Shown here: in pieces, positions 17,157 to 29,063 of the stretch
How positions within the stretch are numbered: position 1 is the first letter of the stretch
Layout: every line of letters starts with the position of its first letter
DNA from: an uncultured Microbacteriaceae bacterium
GTDB taxonomy: Bacteria > Actinomycetota > Actinomycetes > Actinomycetales > Microbacteriaceae
Direction of reading: 5' to 3'
DNA: 64,000 bases
NCBI GenBank assembly: GCA_903859205.1
Contig: CAIOLM010000030.1
Location: 29,059 to 93,058 of the forward strand
Translations under genes and position numbers: made by a program
The notes under the pieces: generated by a model
What the model saw: the letters and a program-made list of their open reading frames with translations, nothing else
What the model was told of the DNA's origin: nothing
Databases searched by the model: none

Positions 17157-18587
17157 TTAGCCGATGAACGACATGACGTGCTTGAGGCGGGTGTAATCCT
17201 CGAAACCGTAGGCGGATAGGTCTTTGCCGTAGCCCGAGTGCTTGAAGCCACCGTGTGGCATCTCGGCCGCAAGCGGAATGTGGGTGTTGATCCAGACGCA
17301 TCCAAAATCGAGCTTTTTGGCGGCGCGCATCGCAACGCTGTGGTTCGAGGTCCATACCGATGACGCAAGGCCGTACTGAACATCGTTGGCCATAGCCAGC
17401 GCCTCGTCTTCGGTCGTGAACTTTTGCACGGTGATGACCGGGCCAAAGATCTCGCGCTGAATCGCCTCGTCGGTCTGCTTGAGGCCGGTGACGATTGTTG
17501 CCTCGTGGAAGAAGCCCTTGCGGTCGACAGCCTTGCCGCCGAGCTCAATGTTGGCGTTGTCGGGCAGGCGCTCGATGAACCCGGTGACCTGTGCGAGCTG
17601 GTTGACGTTGTTGAGCGGGCCGAACATCACGCCCTCGTTGGGGGCACCCGTGGTTGCGTTCTCGCGAGCGTAAGCAACGAGTGCTGCCACAAACTCATCG
17701 TGGATGCCCTCCTGCACGAGCACGCGCGTAGCGGCGGTGCAGTCTTGATCGGCGTTGAAGTATCCGGCACCGGCGATGCCCTCGACAGCCAGAGCGATGT
17801 CTGCGTCGTTGAACACGATAACGGGAGCCTTGCCGCCGAGCTCAAGGTGCACGCGCTTGAGGTCTGACGAGGCGGCCTTGGCAACCTCCATGCCCGCGCG
17901 AACAGAGCCGGTAATCGAGACCATCTGCGGAATGTGGTTCTCAATCATGGCGCGACCGGTGTCGCGGTTTCCGGTGACGACGTTGAAGACACCGGCAGGA
18001 AGGAATTCAGCGGCAACCTCGGCGAGCAGAAGCGTGGAGGCGGGAGTGGTGTCAGAAGGCTTGAGAACGATGGTGTTTCCGGCGGCAATCGCAGGAGCAA
18101 ACTTCCAGGTGGCCATGTTCAACGGGTAGTTCCACGGGGTCACCTGACCGATGACGCCAATGGGCTCGCGACGAATCGAAGAGGTGTGGTCTTTGACGTA
18201 CTCTCCGGTTGCCAGTCCTTGAAGGTTGCGGGCCGCGCCAGCGAAGAAACGAATCTGGTCAACCGAGGGAAGAATCTCGTATTCAACGAGCGTGTCACGG
18301 GGCTTGCCGGTGTTCTCTGACTCCACGTCAGCAAACTCTTCGGCACGGGCCTCCATTGCGTCTGCGATTCGGAAAAGCGCCAGCTGACGCTCACTCGGAG
18401 TGGTATCGCTCCAGGCCTCGAACGCCTTGCTCGCGGCAGTAAACGCCTTTTCGACGTCGCGCTCGTTTGTCACCGGCGAGGTGGCGAACACCTCTTCGTT
18501 CGACGGATTCGTGATGTCGAGCGTCTCACCCGAATCTGAGGACACGAATTCCCCGTTGATGAAGTTCTTGAGTTCGCGCTTTGCCAT
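17157..18587 (-). CDS. NAD-dependent aldehyde dehydrogenase, probably gamma-aminobutyraldehyde dehydrogenase
   Basis: A 476-residue class of ALDH closest in look to gamma-aminobutyraldehyde/betaine-aldehyde dehydrogenases. The NAD site is seen in VTPWNYPLNMATWK (about 149-162) and ITGSVRAG, the general base in LELGGKAP (Glu249) and the nucleophile in QDCTAATR (Cys283). ATG start with AAGGAAAG upstream. It is divergent from a class III aminotransferase over 101 nt. In that setting the likely route is putrescine to 4-aminobutanal to GABA, feeding GabT at 9257. The substrate is inferred; succinic semialdehyde is an alternative. Confidence 0.9.
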   Translation of the reverse strand: MAKRELKNFINGEFVSSDSGETLDITNPSNEEVFATSPVTNERDVEKAFTAASKAFEAWSDTTPSERQLALFRIADAMEARAEEFADVESENTGKPRDTLVEYEILPSVDQIRFFAGAARNLQGLATGEYVKDHTSSIRREPIGVIGQVTPWNYPLNMATWKFAPAIAAGNTIVLKPSDTTPASTLLLAEVAAEFLPAGVFNVVTGNRDTGRAMIENHIPQMVSITGSVRAGMEVAKAASSDLKRVHLELGGKAPVIVFNDADIALAVEGIAGAGYFNADQDCTAATRVLVQEGIHDEFVAALVAYARENATTGAPNEGVMFGPLNNVNQLAQVTGFIERLPDNANIELGGKAVDRKGFFHEATIVTGLKQTDEAIQREIFGPVITVQKFTTEDEALAMANDVQYGLASSVWTSNHSVAMRAAKKLDFGCVWINTHIPLAAEMPHGGFKHSGYGKDLSAYGFEDYTRLKHVMSFIG

Positions 18588-18688
18588 GACTTTCCTTCCA
18601 GAACGAGCTACCGGTATCGACTGCGACAGGCGGTACTGCTCATCCTATGACTTTTCGTTTTCGCCTATTCGTAGACAAAGATAGAGGA
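18588..18688. promoter_or_regulatory. Shared divergent control region of the aldehyde dehydrogenase and aminotransferase genes
   Basis: A 101-nt gap with an interrupted inverted repeat: GAGC-TACCG on the left (about 18606) and CGGTA-CT-GCTC on the right (about 18632). This could be an operator controlling both genes. No clear -35/-10 pair was identified for either direction. Confidence 0.3.
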
Positions 18689-20071
18689 ATGAGCACTTAC
18701 GACCACGCTGACCTGCAGAAGAAAGCATCCGACCATCTCTGGATGCACTTCACCCGCCAGTCGATGCAACACGAGGGCAAGCTTCCGATCATTGTCGGTG
18801 CCGAGGGGCACCACATCATTGACAGCACGGGTCGACGCGTCATTGATGGCCTGTCTGCTCTGTTCACCACGAATGTCGGTCACGGACGCAAGCGCCTGGC
18901 CGAAGCCGCCAAGAAGCAGCTCGAAACCCTCGACTTTTTTCCGCAGTGGTCGTTCTCGCACCCCGCCGGTATCGAGCTCGCTGCGCGTTTGGCTTCATAC
19001 GCACCCGGCGACCTGAACCACGTCTTCTTTGCAAGCGGCGGTGGCGAAGCAAACGAGACTGCTTTCAAGCTCGCGAAGCAACACTGGAAGCTCGCCGGCC
19101 GGCCGATGAAGCATAAGGTCATTTCGCGCATGTCGTCGTATCACGGCACCCCGCAGGGCGCCCTGTCGATTACCGGCCTGCCCTATATGAAACAGCCGTT
19201 TGAGCCCTTGCTTCCGTCGTTCCGCGTGCCCAACACGAATTTCTATCGCGCCGATGAGCAGAACGGTGCTCCCACCGAAAACCGTGAGGAATTCGGCATC
19301 TGGGCAGCCGACCGTATCGAAGAGATGATCATCATGGAAGGCCCCGAGACCGTCGCGGCCGTGTTCCTTGAGCCCGTTCAGAACGCCGGTGGATGCTTGA
19401 CTCCCCCGGCCGGCTACTTCCAGCGCGTGCGTCAAATCTGTGACAAGTACGACGTGCTCCTGGTTGCCGACGAGGTCATCTGTGGATTCGGTCGCATCGG
19501 AAACTGGTTCGCCAGCATCACCTACGACTTCCAGCCCGACATGATTACCTGCGCCAAGGCCATCACGAGCGGCTACCTTCCGTTGGCTGCCACAATCGTC
19601 AGCGACAGGATTTACGAGCCGTTCAGCAAGGGCACCACGACGTTCCCGCACGGTTACACCTTTGCCGGGCATCCTGCCGCTTGTGCAGTTGCGCTCGAGA
19701 ACCTCGACATCTTCGAAGAGGAAGGCCTCAACGCCCGCGTTCGCGAGAACTCGCCGGCGTTCCGCGCTGAGCTCGAAAAGCTCAAGTCTCTGCCCATCGT
19801 GGGCGATGTGCGTGGCGACGGCTACTTCTTTGCCATTGAGCTGGTCGCCGACCAGGCCAAGAAAACGAAGTTCACGGCCGAGCAGCGTGAGAAGCTGCTG
19901 CGTGGCTACCTTCCTGAGGCCATGCTCAATGCTGGTCTGTATGCGCGCGCTGACGACCGCCAAGACTCGGTCGTCACGCTTGCGCCGCCACTTACCGTTG
20001 GTCCGGCCGAATTCGTTGAGATTCGCCAAATTCTCGAGTCAGTTCTGGCCGACGGACTTAACCACATCTAG
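18689..20071 (+). CDS. Class III aminotransferase, putative putrescine/omega-amino acid aminotransferase
   Basis: A 460-residue PLP enzyme of fold type I. The PLP lysine is in CAKAITSGYLPLAA (Lys290), the cofactor aspartate in VADEVICGFGR (about 261), and SGGGEANETAFK (about 116-127) binds phosphate. The N-terminus (DHLWMHFTRQ) and the FPHGYTFAGHPAACA segment fit the omega-amino acid:pyruvate / putrescine aminotransferase (SpuC-like) group. ATG at 18689, with AGAGG just upstream, is chosen over an in-frame ATG at 18647 that adds 14 unconserved residues. Divergent from the aldehyde dehydrogenase, consistent with a diamine breakdown pair. Confidence 0.9.
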   Translation: MSTYDHADLQKKASDHLWMHFTRQSMQHEGKLPIIVGAEGHHIIDSTGRRVIDGLSALFTTNVGHGRKRLAEAAKKQLETLDFFPQWSFSHPAGIELAARLASYAPGDLNHVFFASGGGEANETAFKLAKQHWKLAGRPMKHKVISRMSSYHGTPQGALSITGLPYMKQPFEPLLPSFRVPNTNFYRADEQNGAPTENREEFGIWAADRIEEMIIMEGPETVAAVFLEPVQNAGGCLTPPAGYFQRVRQICDKYDVLLVADEVICGFGRIGNWFASITYDFQPDMITCAKAITSGYLPLAATIVSDRIYEPFSKGTTTFPHGYTFAGHPAACAVALENLDIFEEEGLNARVRENSPAFRAELEKLKSLPIVGDVRGDGYFFAIELVADQAKKTKFTAEQREKLLRGYLPEAMLNAGLYARADDRQDSVVTLAPPLTVGPAEFVEIRQILESVLADGLNHI

Positions 20072-20133
20072 GGTGTGGCACCCGTTATGCACAGTGCGTC
20101 CGACCGGCTCACGTGCCTGCCGGATGCACCCTC

Positions 20134-20139
20134 TACGGT
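20134..20139 (+). promoter_or_regulatory. Predicted -10 element for the methylguanine methyltransferase gene (leaderless)
   Basis: TACGGT, 6 nt, then ATG at 20146. This also supports the ATG over a GTG at 20113, which lies upstream of the hexamer. Confidence 0.45.
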
Positions 20140-20145
20140 GCTCGC

Positions 20146-20640
20146 ATGACTGACACCTGCTGCACCGTTGACTCGCCCATTGGGCAACTGCACCTCGCCT
20201 CGAACGGTAACGCCCTCACCTCTCTCGTGATTGTCGGCTCGGTCTCGCCACTGCCCGCCGGCCACCTGTGCGCGGGCAAGACCGACCGCGTATTGGGCTC
20301 CGCCTCGAAGCAGCTCGGCCAGTACTTCGCCGGCAAGCGAACGGCGTTCGATGTGCCCGTGTCTTTCGCCGGCACGCAGTTTCAGCACGAAGTGTGGAGT
20401 GCGCTGGCGAACATCCCGTTTGGCCAGACATACACCTATGGTGAGCTGGGCACTCACGCGGGTCGTCCGGGTTCGGGCCGCGCCGTCGGCGGGTGCGTCG
20501 GGCGCAACCCCATCGCCATCATCGTGCCCTGTCACCGGGTGCTGGGCTCAGAGCGAAAGATCACGGGCTTCAGCGGCGGTGACGGCATTGCCACCAAGCA
20601 GTGGCTGCTCGAACACGAAGGCATCGACTACCGCAGCTAA
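20146..20640 (+). CDS. ogt: Methylated-DNA--protein-cysteine methyltransferase
   Basis: A 164-residue suicide DNA-repair protein that takes the methyl group from O6-methylguanine onto its own cysteine. The active-site motif IIVPCHRVLG is at about residues 125-134, preceded by the helix-turn-helix and arginine finger region (GRAVGGCVGRNP). The N-terminal RNase H-like domain is short, as in Ogt. The leaderless-type start at 20146 is preferred. It converges on yaaA with a 10-nt gap. Confidence 0.94.
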   Translation: MTDTCCTVDSPIGQLHLASNGNALTSLVIVGSVSPLPAGHLCAGKTDRVLGSASKQLGQYFAGKRTAFDVPVSFAGTQFQHEVWSALANIPFGQTYTYGELGTHAGRPGSGRAVGGCVGRNPIAIIVPCHRVLGSERKITGFSGGDGIATKQWLLEHEGIDYRS

Positions 20641-20650
20641 CAGCCGTGGC

Positions 20651-21430
20651 CTAGAGAACTCCGCTGACGAAAAGGTTGAGCTCACCGGGGGCTCCGGGCG
20701 CAAGTTCCCATTCGTTCTTCTTGCCCCAAGCAATCAGTGCTTCGCGCGAGTCGATGGCACCAGCGGCCCTGCCATCGAGGGCGAGCGCGCGAAGGAACTC
20801 GCCCTTACCCTTCTTGTTGAAGTGATTGAGTGCACGAACCGCGCCGCCCTCCCCGCGGGTAACCACCCGGAGGTAGATCGAGTTCGAACCGTCAGGCAGG
20901 GGCGCCAGTGAGGCATAACCCTCGGATCGAGCGTCGAGAATGAACTGGTCTTCGGCCGAGAGAGCTTTCGTTCCGGCCGCAGCACATGTGTTCTTGAGCG
21001 TACCAGCTTTGAGCCCGGGCAGCCTCGAGTCGAATGAGAGACGATAGGCCGGAATCATGTCCATCGCCCGAACGAGCCCAAAGGCTGCCGAGCCAATCGC
21101 CACGTGGTCGCGCAAGAAGGCTCGGGCGTCGGTAGGAAGAGTCAGTGCGTCGAGGGCGTCGTAGATGACCCCGGTGTATCGGTCGATGGCCGGCATGGTG
21201 GGGCTCTTGAGAAGCACGCGGTTGCGCTCGACCTCGTCGAGCTGCTTCGCGCTCAACTTGAGCACCCTGGCGCACTCGTGTGGCTGTCGTCCCAGGGCAG
21301 CAAGGGCTTTGGTCACCTCGCTGCGGGTACGCAGTTGACCAGGCCACGACAGCGACGACAGGTCGACCGGGCCACCATCGCCGCCGTCTCGCTTGGTCTC
21401 TGATGGCGGGAGCAGCACTAGCACGCGCAT
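20651..21430 (-). CDS. yaaA: YaaA family protein (DUF328), peroxide stress
   Basis: A 259-residue protein with the YaaA signatures: LLPPSETK at the N-terminus, RYTGVIYDAL (about 75-84), SAAFGLVRAMDMIPAYRLSF (about 105-124) and FNKKGKGEFLRAL near the C-terminus. In E. coli YaaA lowers free iron and protects DNA under peroxide stress; this is taken from the family. ATG at 21430 directly follows a run of G, while an in-frame ATG four codons upstream (21442) is also possible. It lies downstream of the ATP synthase operon on the same strand, after a terminator-like hairpin. Confidence 0.92.
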   Translation of the reverse strand: MRVLVLLPPSETKRDGGDGGPVDLSSLSWPGQLRTRSEVTKALAALGRQPHECARVLKLSAKQLDEVERNRVLLKSPTMPAIDRYTGVIYDALDALTLPTDARAFLRDHVAIGSAAFGLVRAMDMIPAYRLSFDSRLPGLKAGTLKNTCAAAGTKALSAEDQFILDARSEGYASLAPLPDGSNSIYLRVVTRGEGGAVRALNHFNKKGKGEFLRALALDGRAAGAIDSREALIAWGKKNEWELAPGAPGELNLFVSGVL

Positions 21431-21449
21431 CCCCCATCGCAATAATGAC

Positions 21450-21484
21450 GAAAGGCTCGCCCCAAGCCTGGGTGCGAGCCTTTC
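21450..21484 (-). terminator. Terminator-like hairpin after the atp operon
   Basis: An 11-bp perfect stem, GAAAGGCTCGC paired with GCGAGCCTTTC, with a 13-nt loop, 12 nt after the atpC stop. The T-run after it is weak (TTTCGTC), so termination may be partial and allow read-through into yaaA. Confidence 0.65.
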
Positions 21485-21496
21485 ATCGCAAACAAA

Positions 21497-21766
21497 TTAG
21501 CCAATGAGCTCAGCAGCCGAGGCAACAATCGAAACGTTGTTGTTCTCAACCGAGAGGAATCCGCCCTCAGCGCTAGCCGTCACCTTGACGCCGTCAACAC
21601 CGGTCACGCGAACCTCACCGCCGGCGAGAATCGCCAGCATGGGTTCGTGGCCGGGGAGAATACCAATTTCTCCTTCGACGGTCTTTGCGACCACCATGGT
21701 TGCCTCGCCCGAAAAAACTTCGCGGTCGGCAGAAACCACACTGACCTGCAGTGACGAGCTCGCCAT
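21497..21766 (-). CDS. atpC: ATP synthase F1 epsilon subunit
   Basis: An 89-residue epsilon subunit of the F1 central stalk, which links gamma to the c-ring and can inhibit ATP hydrolysis. Typical beta-sandwich motifs are seen: VVSADREVFSGEA (about 8-20) and TVEGEIGILPGHEPMLA (about 29-45). It is short: the C-terminal two-helix inhibitory hairpin is largely missing, ending at SAAELIG, as in several actinobacteria. ATG at 21766 begins 2 nt after the atpD stop, and the last gene of the operon is thus translationally coupled. Confidence 0.95.
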   Translation of the reverse strand: MASSSLQVSVVSADREVFSGEATMVVAKTVEGEIGILPGHEPMLAILAGGEVRVTGVDGVKVTASAEGGFLSVENNNVSIVASAAELIG

Positions 21767-21768
21767 GA

Positions 21769-23319
<1,551 letters not shown>

Positions 23320-24219
23320 TTACTTGGCGGACGACAGCGCATCGGCGCCGCCAACGATTTCAGCGATCTGCTGGGTGATCTCGGACTGACGAGCGTTGTT
23401 CGCCAGACGGGTGTAGTCGCGGATGAGCTTGTCAGCGTTGTCGCTGGCCGACTTCATCGCGCGCTGGCGGCTAGCGTGCTCTGACGCGGCCGACTGAAGC
23501 ATGGCGTTGTAAATGCGGCTCTCGATGTAGACCGGGAGCAGCGCGTCGAGCACCTTGTCAGCGTCAGGCTCGAATTCGTACAGCGGCAGAACGTCGTTTT
23601 CGCCCGGAGCCTCGACTCCATCGACGATTTCGAGCGGAAGCACACGAACAACCTCGGGAACCTGGGTAACCATGTTCACGAAGCGGTTGTAGACGATGTG
23701 AATCTCATCGACACCACCCTCGCTTGCATCCCGAATGAACGACTCAACAATTGCTTCGCCGATTTCTTTCGCGGTCTCAAACACGGGAGCGTCGGTGCCG
23801 CCCATCCACACACGCTCTGCAGCGCGGTTGCGGAAACTGAAGTAGGCGTTTGCCTTGCGGCCCACCAAGAAGTAGACGACGTCTTTGCCTTGCTCGCGCA
23901 GAAGCTCGGTCAGCTGCTCAGCTTCGCGAAGTGCATTCGAGCTGAAGGCACCCGCCAGACCGCGGTCCGAGGCAAAGATCACAATTGCTGCACGCTCAAC
24001 CTTGGCGGGTTCAGTGGTCAGGATGTGGTCAACGTTCGTGTACGTGGCTACAGCCGAGACAGCGCGCGTGACGGCAAGGGCGTAGGGCGTTGCAGCTGCA
24101 ACGCGCGCCTGTGCCTTCTGGATGCGCGAAGCTGAAATCAGCTCCATCGCACGCGTGATCTTCTTGGTCGTCTGGGCAGAACGAATTTTCTGCCGGTAGA
24201 CCCGAAGTTGCGCTCCCAT
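23320..24219 (-). CDS. atpG: ATP synthase F1 gamma subunit
   Basis: The 299-residue central rotor shaft of F1. The long N-terminal helix begins [20 protein letters not shown] and the C-terminal helix ends with the conserved NA(S/D)-rich segment ([20 protein letters not shown]). A small insertion around residues 195-215 ([11 protein letters not shown]) is common in actinobacterial gamma subunits. ATG start; located between atpA and atpD as usual. Confidence 0.97.
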   Translation of the reverse strand: MGAQLRVYRQKIRSAQTTKKITRAMELISASRIQKAQARVAAATPYALAVTRAVSAVATYTNVDHILTTEPAKVERAAIVIFASDRGLAGAFSSNALREAEQLTELLREQGKDVVYFLVGRKANAYFSFRNRAAERVWMGGTDAPVFETAKEIGEAIVESFIRDASEGGVDEIHIVYNRFVNMVTQVPEVVRVLPLEIVDGVEAPGENDVLPLYEFEPDADKVLDALLPVYIESRIYNAMLQSAASEHASRQRAMKSASDNADKLIRDYTRLANNARQSEITQQIAEIVGGADALSSAK

Positions 24220-24265
24220 GTCTTTTCCTTCTTAGCTGCGGATAGTTGTCGTGGACCTTGTGGGT

Positions 24266-25906
<1,641 letters not shown>

Positions 25907-25968
25907 TAGCTTTCCTTGTGTGAGTGGCACCGGATGGCGCCAGGTTTGCGGTTCTTAGCCGAGGGGCG

Positions 25969-26766
25969 TTAGCCCACCAGCTCAAGCTTGAGTGTGTTCA
26001 GGCGCGAGGCCACGGTTCCATCGATGACGTCTGCGCCGATTTGCACGCGAACGCCTCCAATGAGTGATGCATCTACAGCGGCGTTGACATAAATGTCGCG
26101 ACCGTACTGCTTGGTGAGGCTGGCTCCGAGCCCCTTGACTGCCTTGTCGCTCAGCACCTGAGCGCTGGTGACGTTGGCCACAGTGGAGCCGGCCTGGTCA
26201 GCGACGATTGCTGCCGCCTGGGCCAGGAGCGAACCGATGCGGCGGCCGCGAGGCTGCTGCACGAGCTCAGAAATGATGACAACAGTCTGAGCTGAGGCTT
26301 TCTTATTCAGAAGCTTCACCACGAGAGCGGCCTTCGACGTCGGATCGCTCAGGGCGCTGCCCAGTGCGAGCTCGAGGTCAGGGTCGCTCGATACGGCACG
26401 AGCGAACGAGAATATCTCGCCTTCGATGCTTGCCTTGGTTCCGCCAGAAATTGCAGCGGCGCGAACAGCGAGGTTTTCGATTCCGGCGAGAAGGTCTTTC
26501 TCACGCGACCAACGCTGCGCGACAACACTGTCGAGCAAGGTGGCGGCCTGAGCCGAGAGCTTCTTGCCGAACAGCTGTGCAACGAGCTTCGCCTTTTCAG
26601 CAGGGGCAATCGCGGGGTCACTGAGCGTCGACTGCAAGTGAGTCGAAGTCGCCAGTGAGCGACCGGCAGCAAAGAGCTGCTCGGCCGTCGCGAGAGTAAC
26701 CTTCGTGCCCAGACCCTTGAGTGCGGTCTGCGATACGACGGTTGCCTGCCTAGTTGCGCTACCCAT
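25969..26766 (-). CDS. atpH: ATP synthase F1 delta subunit
   Basis: The peripheral-stalk subunit that binds the top of F1, 265 residues. This is the longer form with an N-terminal extension known from actinobacteria, not the 177-residue E. coli form. The C-terminal segment (IGGVRVQIGADVIDGTVASRLNTL) is the family signature. Its ATG overlaps the atpF stop as TAATG, so the two are translationally coupled. Confidence 0.95.
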   Translation of the reverse strand: MGSATRQATVVSQTALKGLGTKVTLATAEQLFAAGRSLATSTHLQSTLSDPAIAPAEKAKLVAQLFGKKLSAQAATLLDSVVAQRWSREKDLLAGIENLAVRAAAISGGTKASIEGEIFSFARAVSSDPDLELALGSALSDPTSKAALVVKLLNKKASAQTVVIISELVQQPRGRRIGSLLAQAAAIVADQAGSTVANVTSAQVLSDKAVKGLGASLTKQYGRDIYVNAAVDASLIGGVRVQIGADVIDGTVASRLNTLKLELVG

Positions 26767-27311
26767 TACTTAGCTGCCTTCTCCGACTTCTCGAGGTCGA
26801 CCAGGAAGCGCTCGACCAGGGCCTGCGACTTCTTGTCGTCGTTGAGAGCCTCACCGATGACACCCGACGCGAGGTCGAGAGCCAACGAGCCCACCTCGCT
26901 GCGCAGCGAGACGAGTGCCGACTGGCGTTCTGCCTCAATCTGGGCAGAAGCGGTTGCCTGAATGCGCGAAGCCTCAGCCGAAGCTGCGTCTTTCGCCTCG
27001 GCGACAATCTTCTGACCGTCGGCGCGAGCTGCGTCACGGATCTTGCCGGCTTCGGCACGCGCGTCAGCAAGCTGCGCGGTGTACTGGGCCAGTGCGGCCT
27101 CGGCTTCCTTCTGAGCTGAGTCAGCCTTTTCGATGTTGCCCTCAATCGCCTCTGAGCGCTTGTCCAACATCTTCTTGACGTTGGGAAGCACCTTGAACCA
27201 GAAGAAAACAAGGATGACGACGAAGACTACGGCCGACCAAACGAGGTCGGCAACAGCCGGAAGGAGCGGGTTAGGAGTTTCCTCCGCTGCCGCGATGAGT
27301 GCGTGAAGCAT
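26766..27311 (-). CDS. atpF: ATP synthase Fo b subunit
   Basis: The 181-residue membrane-anchored peripheral stalk subunit. One N-terminal transmembrane helix (VWSAVVFVVILVFFWFKVLP, about residues 24-43) is followed by a long charged coiled coil rich in Ala, Glu, Lys and Arg (about 45-175). The ATG start is 29 nt after atpE. Typical operon position. Confidence 0.96.
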   Translation of the reverse strand: MLHALIAAAEETPNPLLPAVADLVWSAVVFVVILVFFWFKVLPNVKKMLDKRSEAIEGNIEKADSAQKEAEAALAQYTAQLADARAEAGKIRDAARADGQKIVAEAKDAASAEASRIQATASAQIEAERQSALVSLRSEVGSLALDLASGVIGEALNDDKKSQALVERFLVDLEKSEKAAK

Positions 27312-27340
27312 GATGCCTCCGAGTCGTGCGCGTTAGCGAA

Positions 27341-27625
<285 letters not shown>

Positions 27626-28435
27626 CTAGTGGTCTTCAGCCAGCGCGAGCTGGATGTAGACGGTGGTGAGCAGTGTGAAAACGTATGCCTGAAGTACGGC
27701 AACCAAAATCTCAAACAGCGAGAAGACGAAGCCGAAGGCAAACGTTCCCACACCGAAGAGCTTGAGGAACGAGGGTGCTTCCATGATGAACCACGAGGTC
27801 GCGCTGAAGCAGAGCACCAAGAGAAGGTGACCGGCGACCATGTTCATCAGGAGTCGAAGTGCGAGGGTGATCGGACGCAGGATGAAAATCGAGAAGAACT
27901 CGATGGGCGTCACGATGATGTAAATCGGCCAGGGCACTCCGGGCGGGAAGAACGAGTTCTTGAGGAACGTGCCCGGGTGCTTGCGCAAACCCGCGTAGAT
28001 GAACGTCACGTAAGCGACGACCGCCATCACGATGGGCATACCGACCAGCGAAGTACCGGCAACGTTCAAGCCGGGGATGATTCCGGGGAGGTTCAGCGCG
28101 AGGGTCGTGAAGAAGATGGTCGTCAGCAGCGGCAGGAAGCGCTTGCCGTCCTTCTTGCCCAGCAGGTCTTCGGCGATGTTCACTCGAACTACATCGAGCG
28201 CCATTTCTGCCAACGACTGACCGCGGCCAGGAATGACCTTCATGCGGCGGGTGGCAAGCCAGAAGAGCAGAATCAGCACGGCCGACATGAGCAGACGAAT
28301 CACGATGATTCGGTTCATCTCGAAGGGCGTTCCTACGAACAGGAAGGCCGGCGGGAAAAACTCAAGAATCGACGGTCCGACAAAGGAACCGTCGCTGCCA
28401 CTCTCGGCAAGCAGGTTTACAGCGTTCTCTAGCAG
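27626..28435 (-). CDS. atpB: ATP synthase Fo a subunit, probable CTG start
   Basis: The membrane subunit that forms the proton half-channels. The essential arginine is in the LALRLLMNMVAGH segment, and five to six hydrophobic helices follow. The first ATG in frame (28318) would leave 230 residues, but 39 further codons upstream are open and encode GPSILEFFPPAFLFVGTPFE, which is the N-terminal segment I recall from Microbacteriaceae AtpB. No ATG, GTG or TTG exists between there and the next upstream stop. A CTG at 28433-28435 lies 6 nt after AGGAG, so 269 residues from a CTG start is the best reading; an ATT inside the segment is another option. Confidence 0.85.
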   Translation of the reverse strand: MLENAVNLLAESGSDGSFVGPSILEFFPPAFLFVGTPFEMNRIIVIRLLMSAVLILLFWLATRRMKVIPGRGQSLAEMALDVVRVNIAEDLLGKKDGKRFLPLLTTIFFTTLALNLPGIIPGLNVAGTSLVGMPIVMAVVAYVTFIYAGLRKHPGTFLKNSFFPPGVPWPIYIIVTPIEFFSIFILRPITLALRLLMNMVAGHLLLVLCFSATSWFIMEAPSFLKLFGVGTFAFGFVFSLFEILVAVLQAYVFTLLTTVYIQLALAEDH

Positions 28436-28619
28436 CGCTATCTCCTGATTCGGGGCGTGAAGCTTTCGCTCTCGCGTCGTCGAACATCAATGTCCACAGC
28501 GGCAGGTTTTCACATCGGCATCTTCGCCTGTGTTGCTACCCGTGCTCGCCCCAGAAAGAGCAGTGGATTCGTTGTCCACTCTACACAAAAGAGGGGGTCG
28601 AAACGAATCGCTTGAGGGT
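28436..28619 (-). promoter_or_regulatory. Intergenic region between atpI-like gene and atpB, with a candidate promoter
   Basis: 184 nt without a gene. It contains a TAGAGT hexamer (minus strand, 28578-28583) with a weak TTCGTT 18 nt upstream, a possible internal promoter that would give the main atp operon a leader of about 140 nt. At the atpB end is the strong AGGAG (28442-28446). Promoter assignment is tentative. Confidence 0.35.
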
Positions 28620-29063
28620 TTACCGGCCAGCGGAATCTTCGCCGGGAAGGCGGACATCGCTGGCGTAGGGCATCCGAGATTTTGCAACCACAACAACGTC
28701 GACGGTGAGCGAAACAATCACTCCAATAATCATCGTCAGGAACAAAATCGGAGCACTAATCCAAGGCTGATTTTTGAGCAGCAGGGCGGAGACGATAAAG
28801 ATCACAAACTTGAGTAGCCAAGCGCCCAACACGATGCCGAAAAACGCAACGATGTCGAAACGAACCGCGATGAGGATGCTCGCGGCTGTAATACCGAGGA
28901 ACACGGCGGCGAAGAGTGCGCCGAGCACACCGCTGACAGCACCAACTCCGCCTGCGATGGCGAACCCGACGATTGCCGCTGCGACCGCAAGAATGCCCGC
29001 AGAGATCCAGCCCCACTTGAGGGTGCGGCGCAAGACCGGAACGGAACTGGGGAGCTGGCTCAT
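28620..29063 (-). CDS. atpI: Small membrane protein, AtpI-like
   Basis: A 147-residue protein with four hydrophobic helices (about residues 18-38, 42-65, 70-98 and 104-127). It lies at the AtpI position just before atpB and has the size and topology of actinobacterial AtpI, which helps assemble the c-ring. Sequence conservation in this group is low, so the name rests on position and topology. Its ATG overlaps the wecA stop by 4 nt (ATGA). The tail after the last helix is polar. Confidence 0.7.
   Translation of the reverse strand: MSQLPSSVPVLRRTLKWGWISAGILAVAAAIVGFAIAGGVGAVSGVLGALFAAVFLGITAASILIAVRFDIVAFFGIVLGAWLLKFVIFIVSALLLKNQPWISAPILFLTMIIGVIVSLTVDVVVVAKSRMPYASDVRLPGEDSAGR

Noticed and set aside
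18995..20029. 344-codon frame antisense to the aminotransferase
   Set aside because: Composition and lack of any recognisable motif mark it as a shadow of a well-supported gene.
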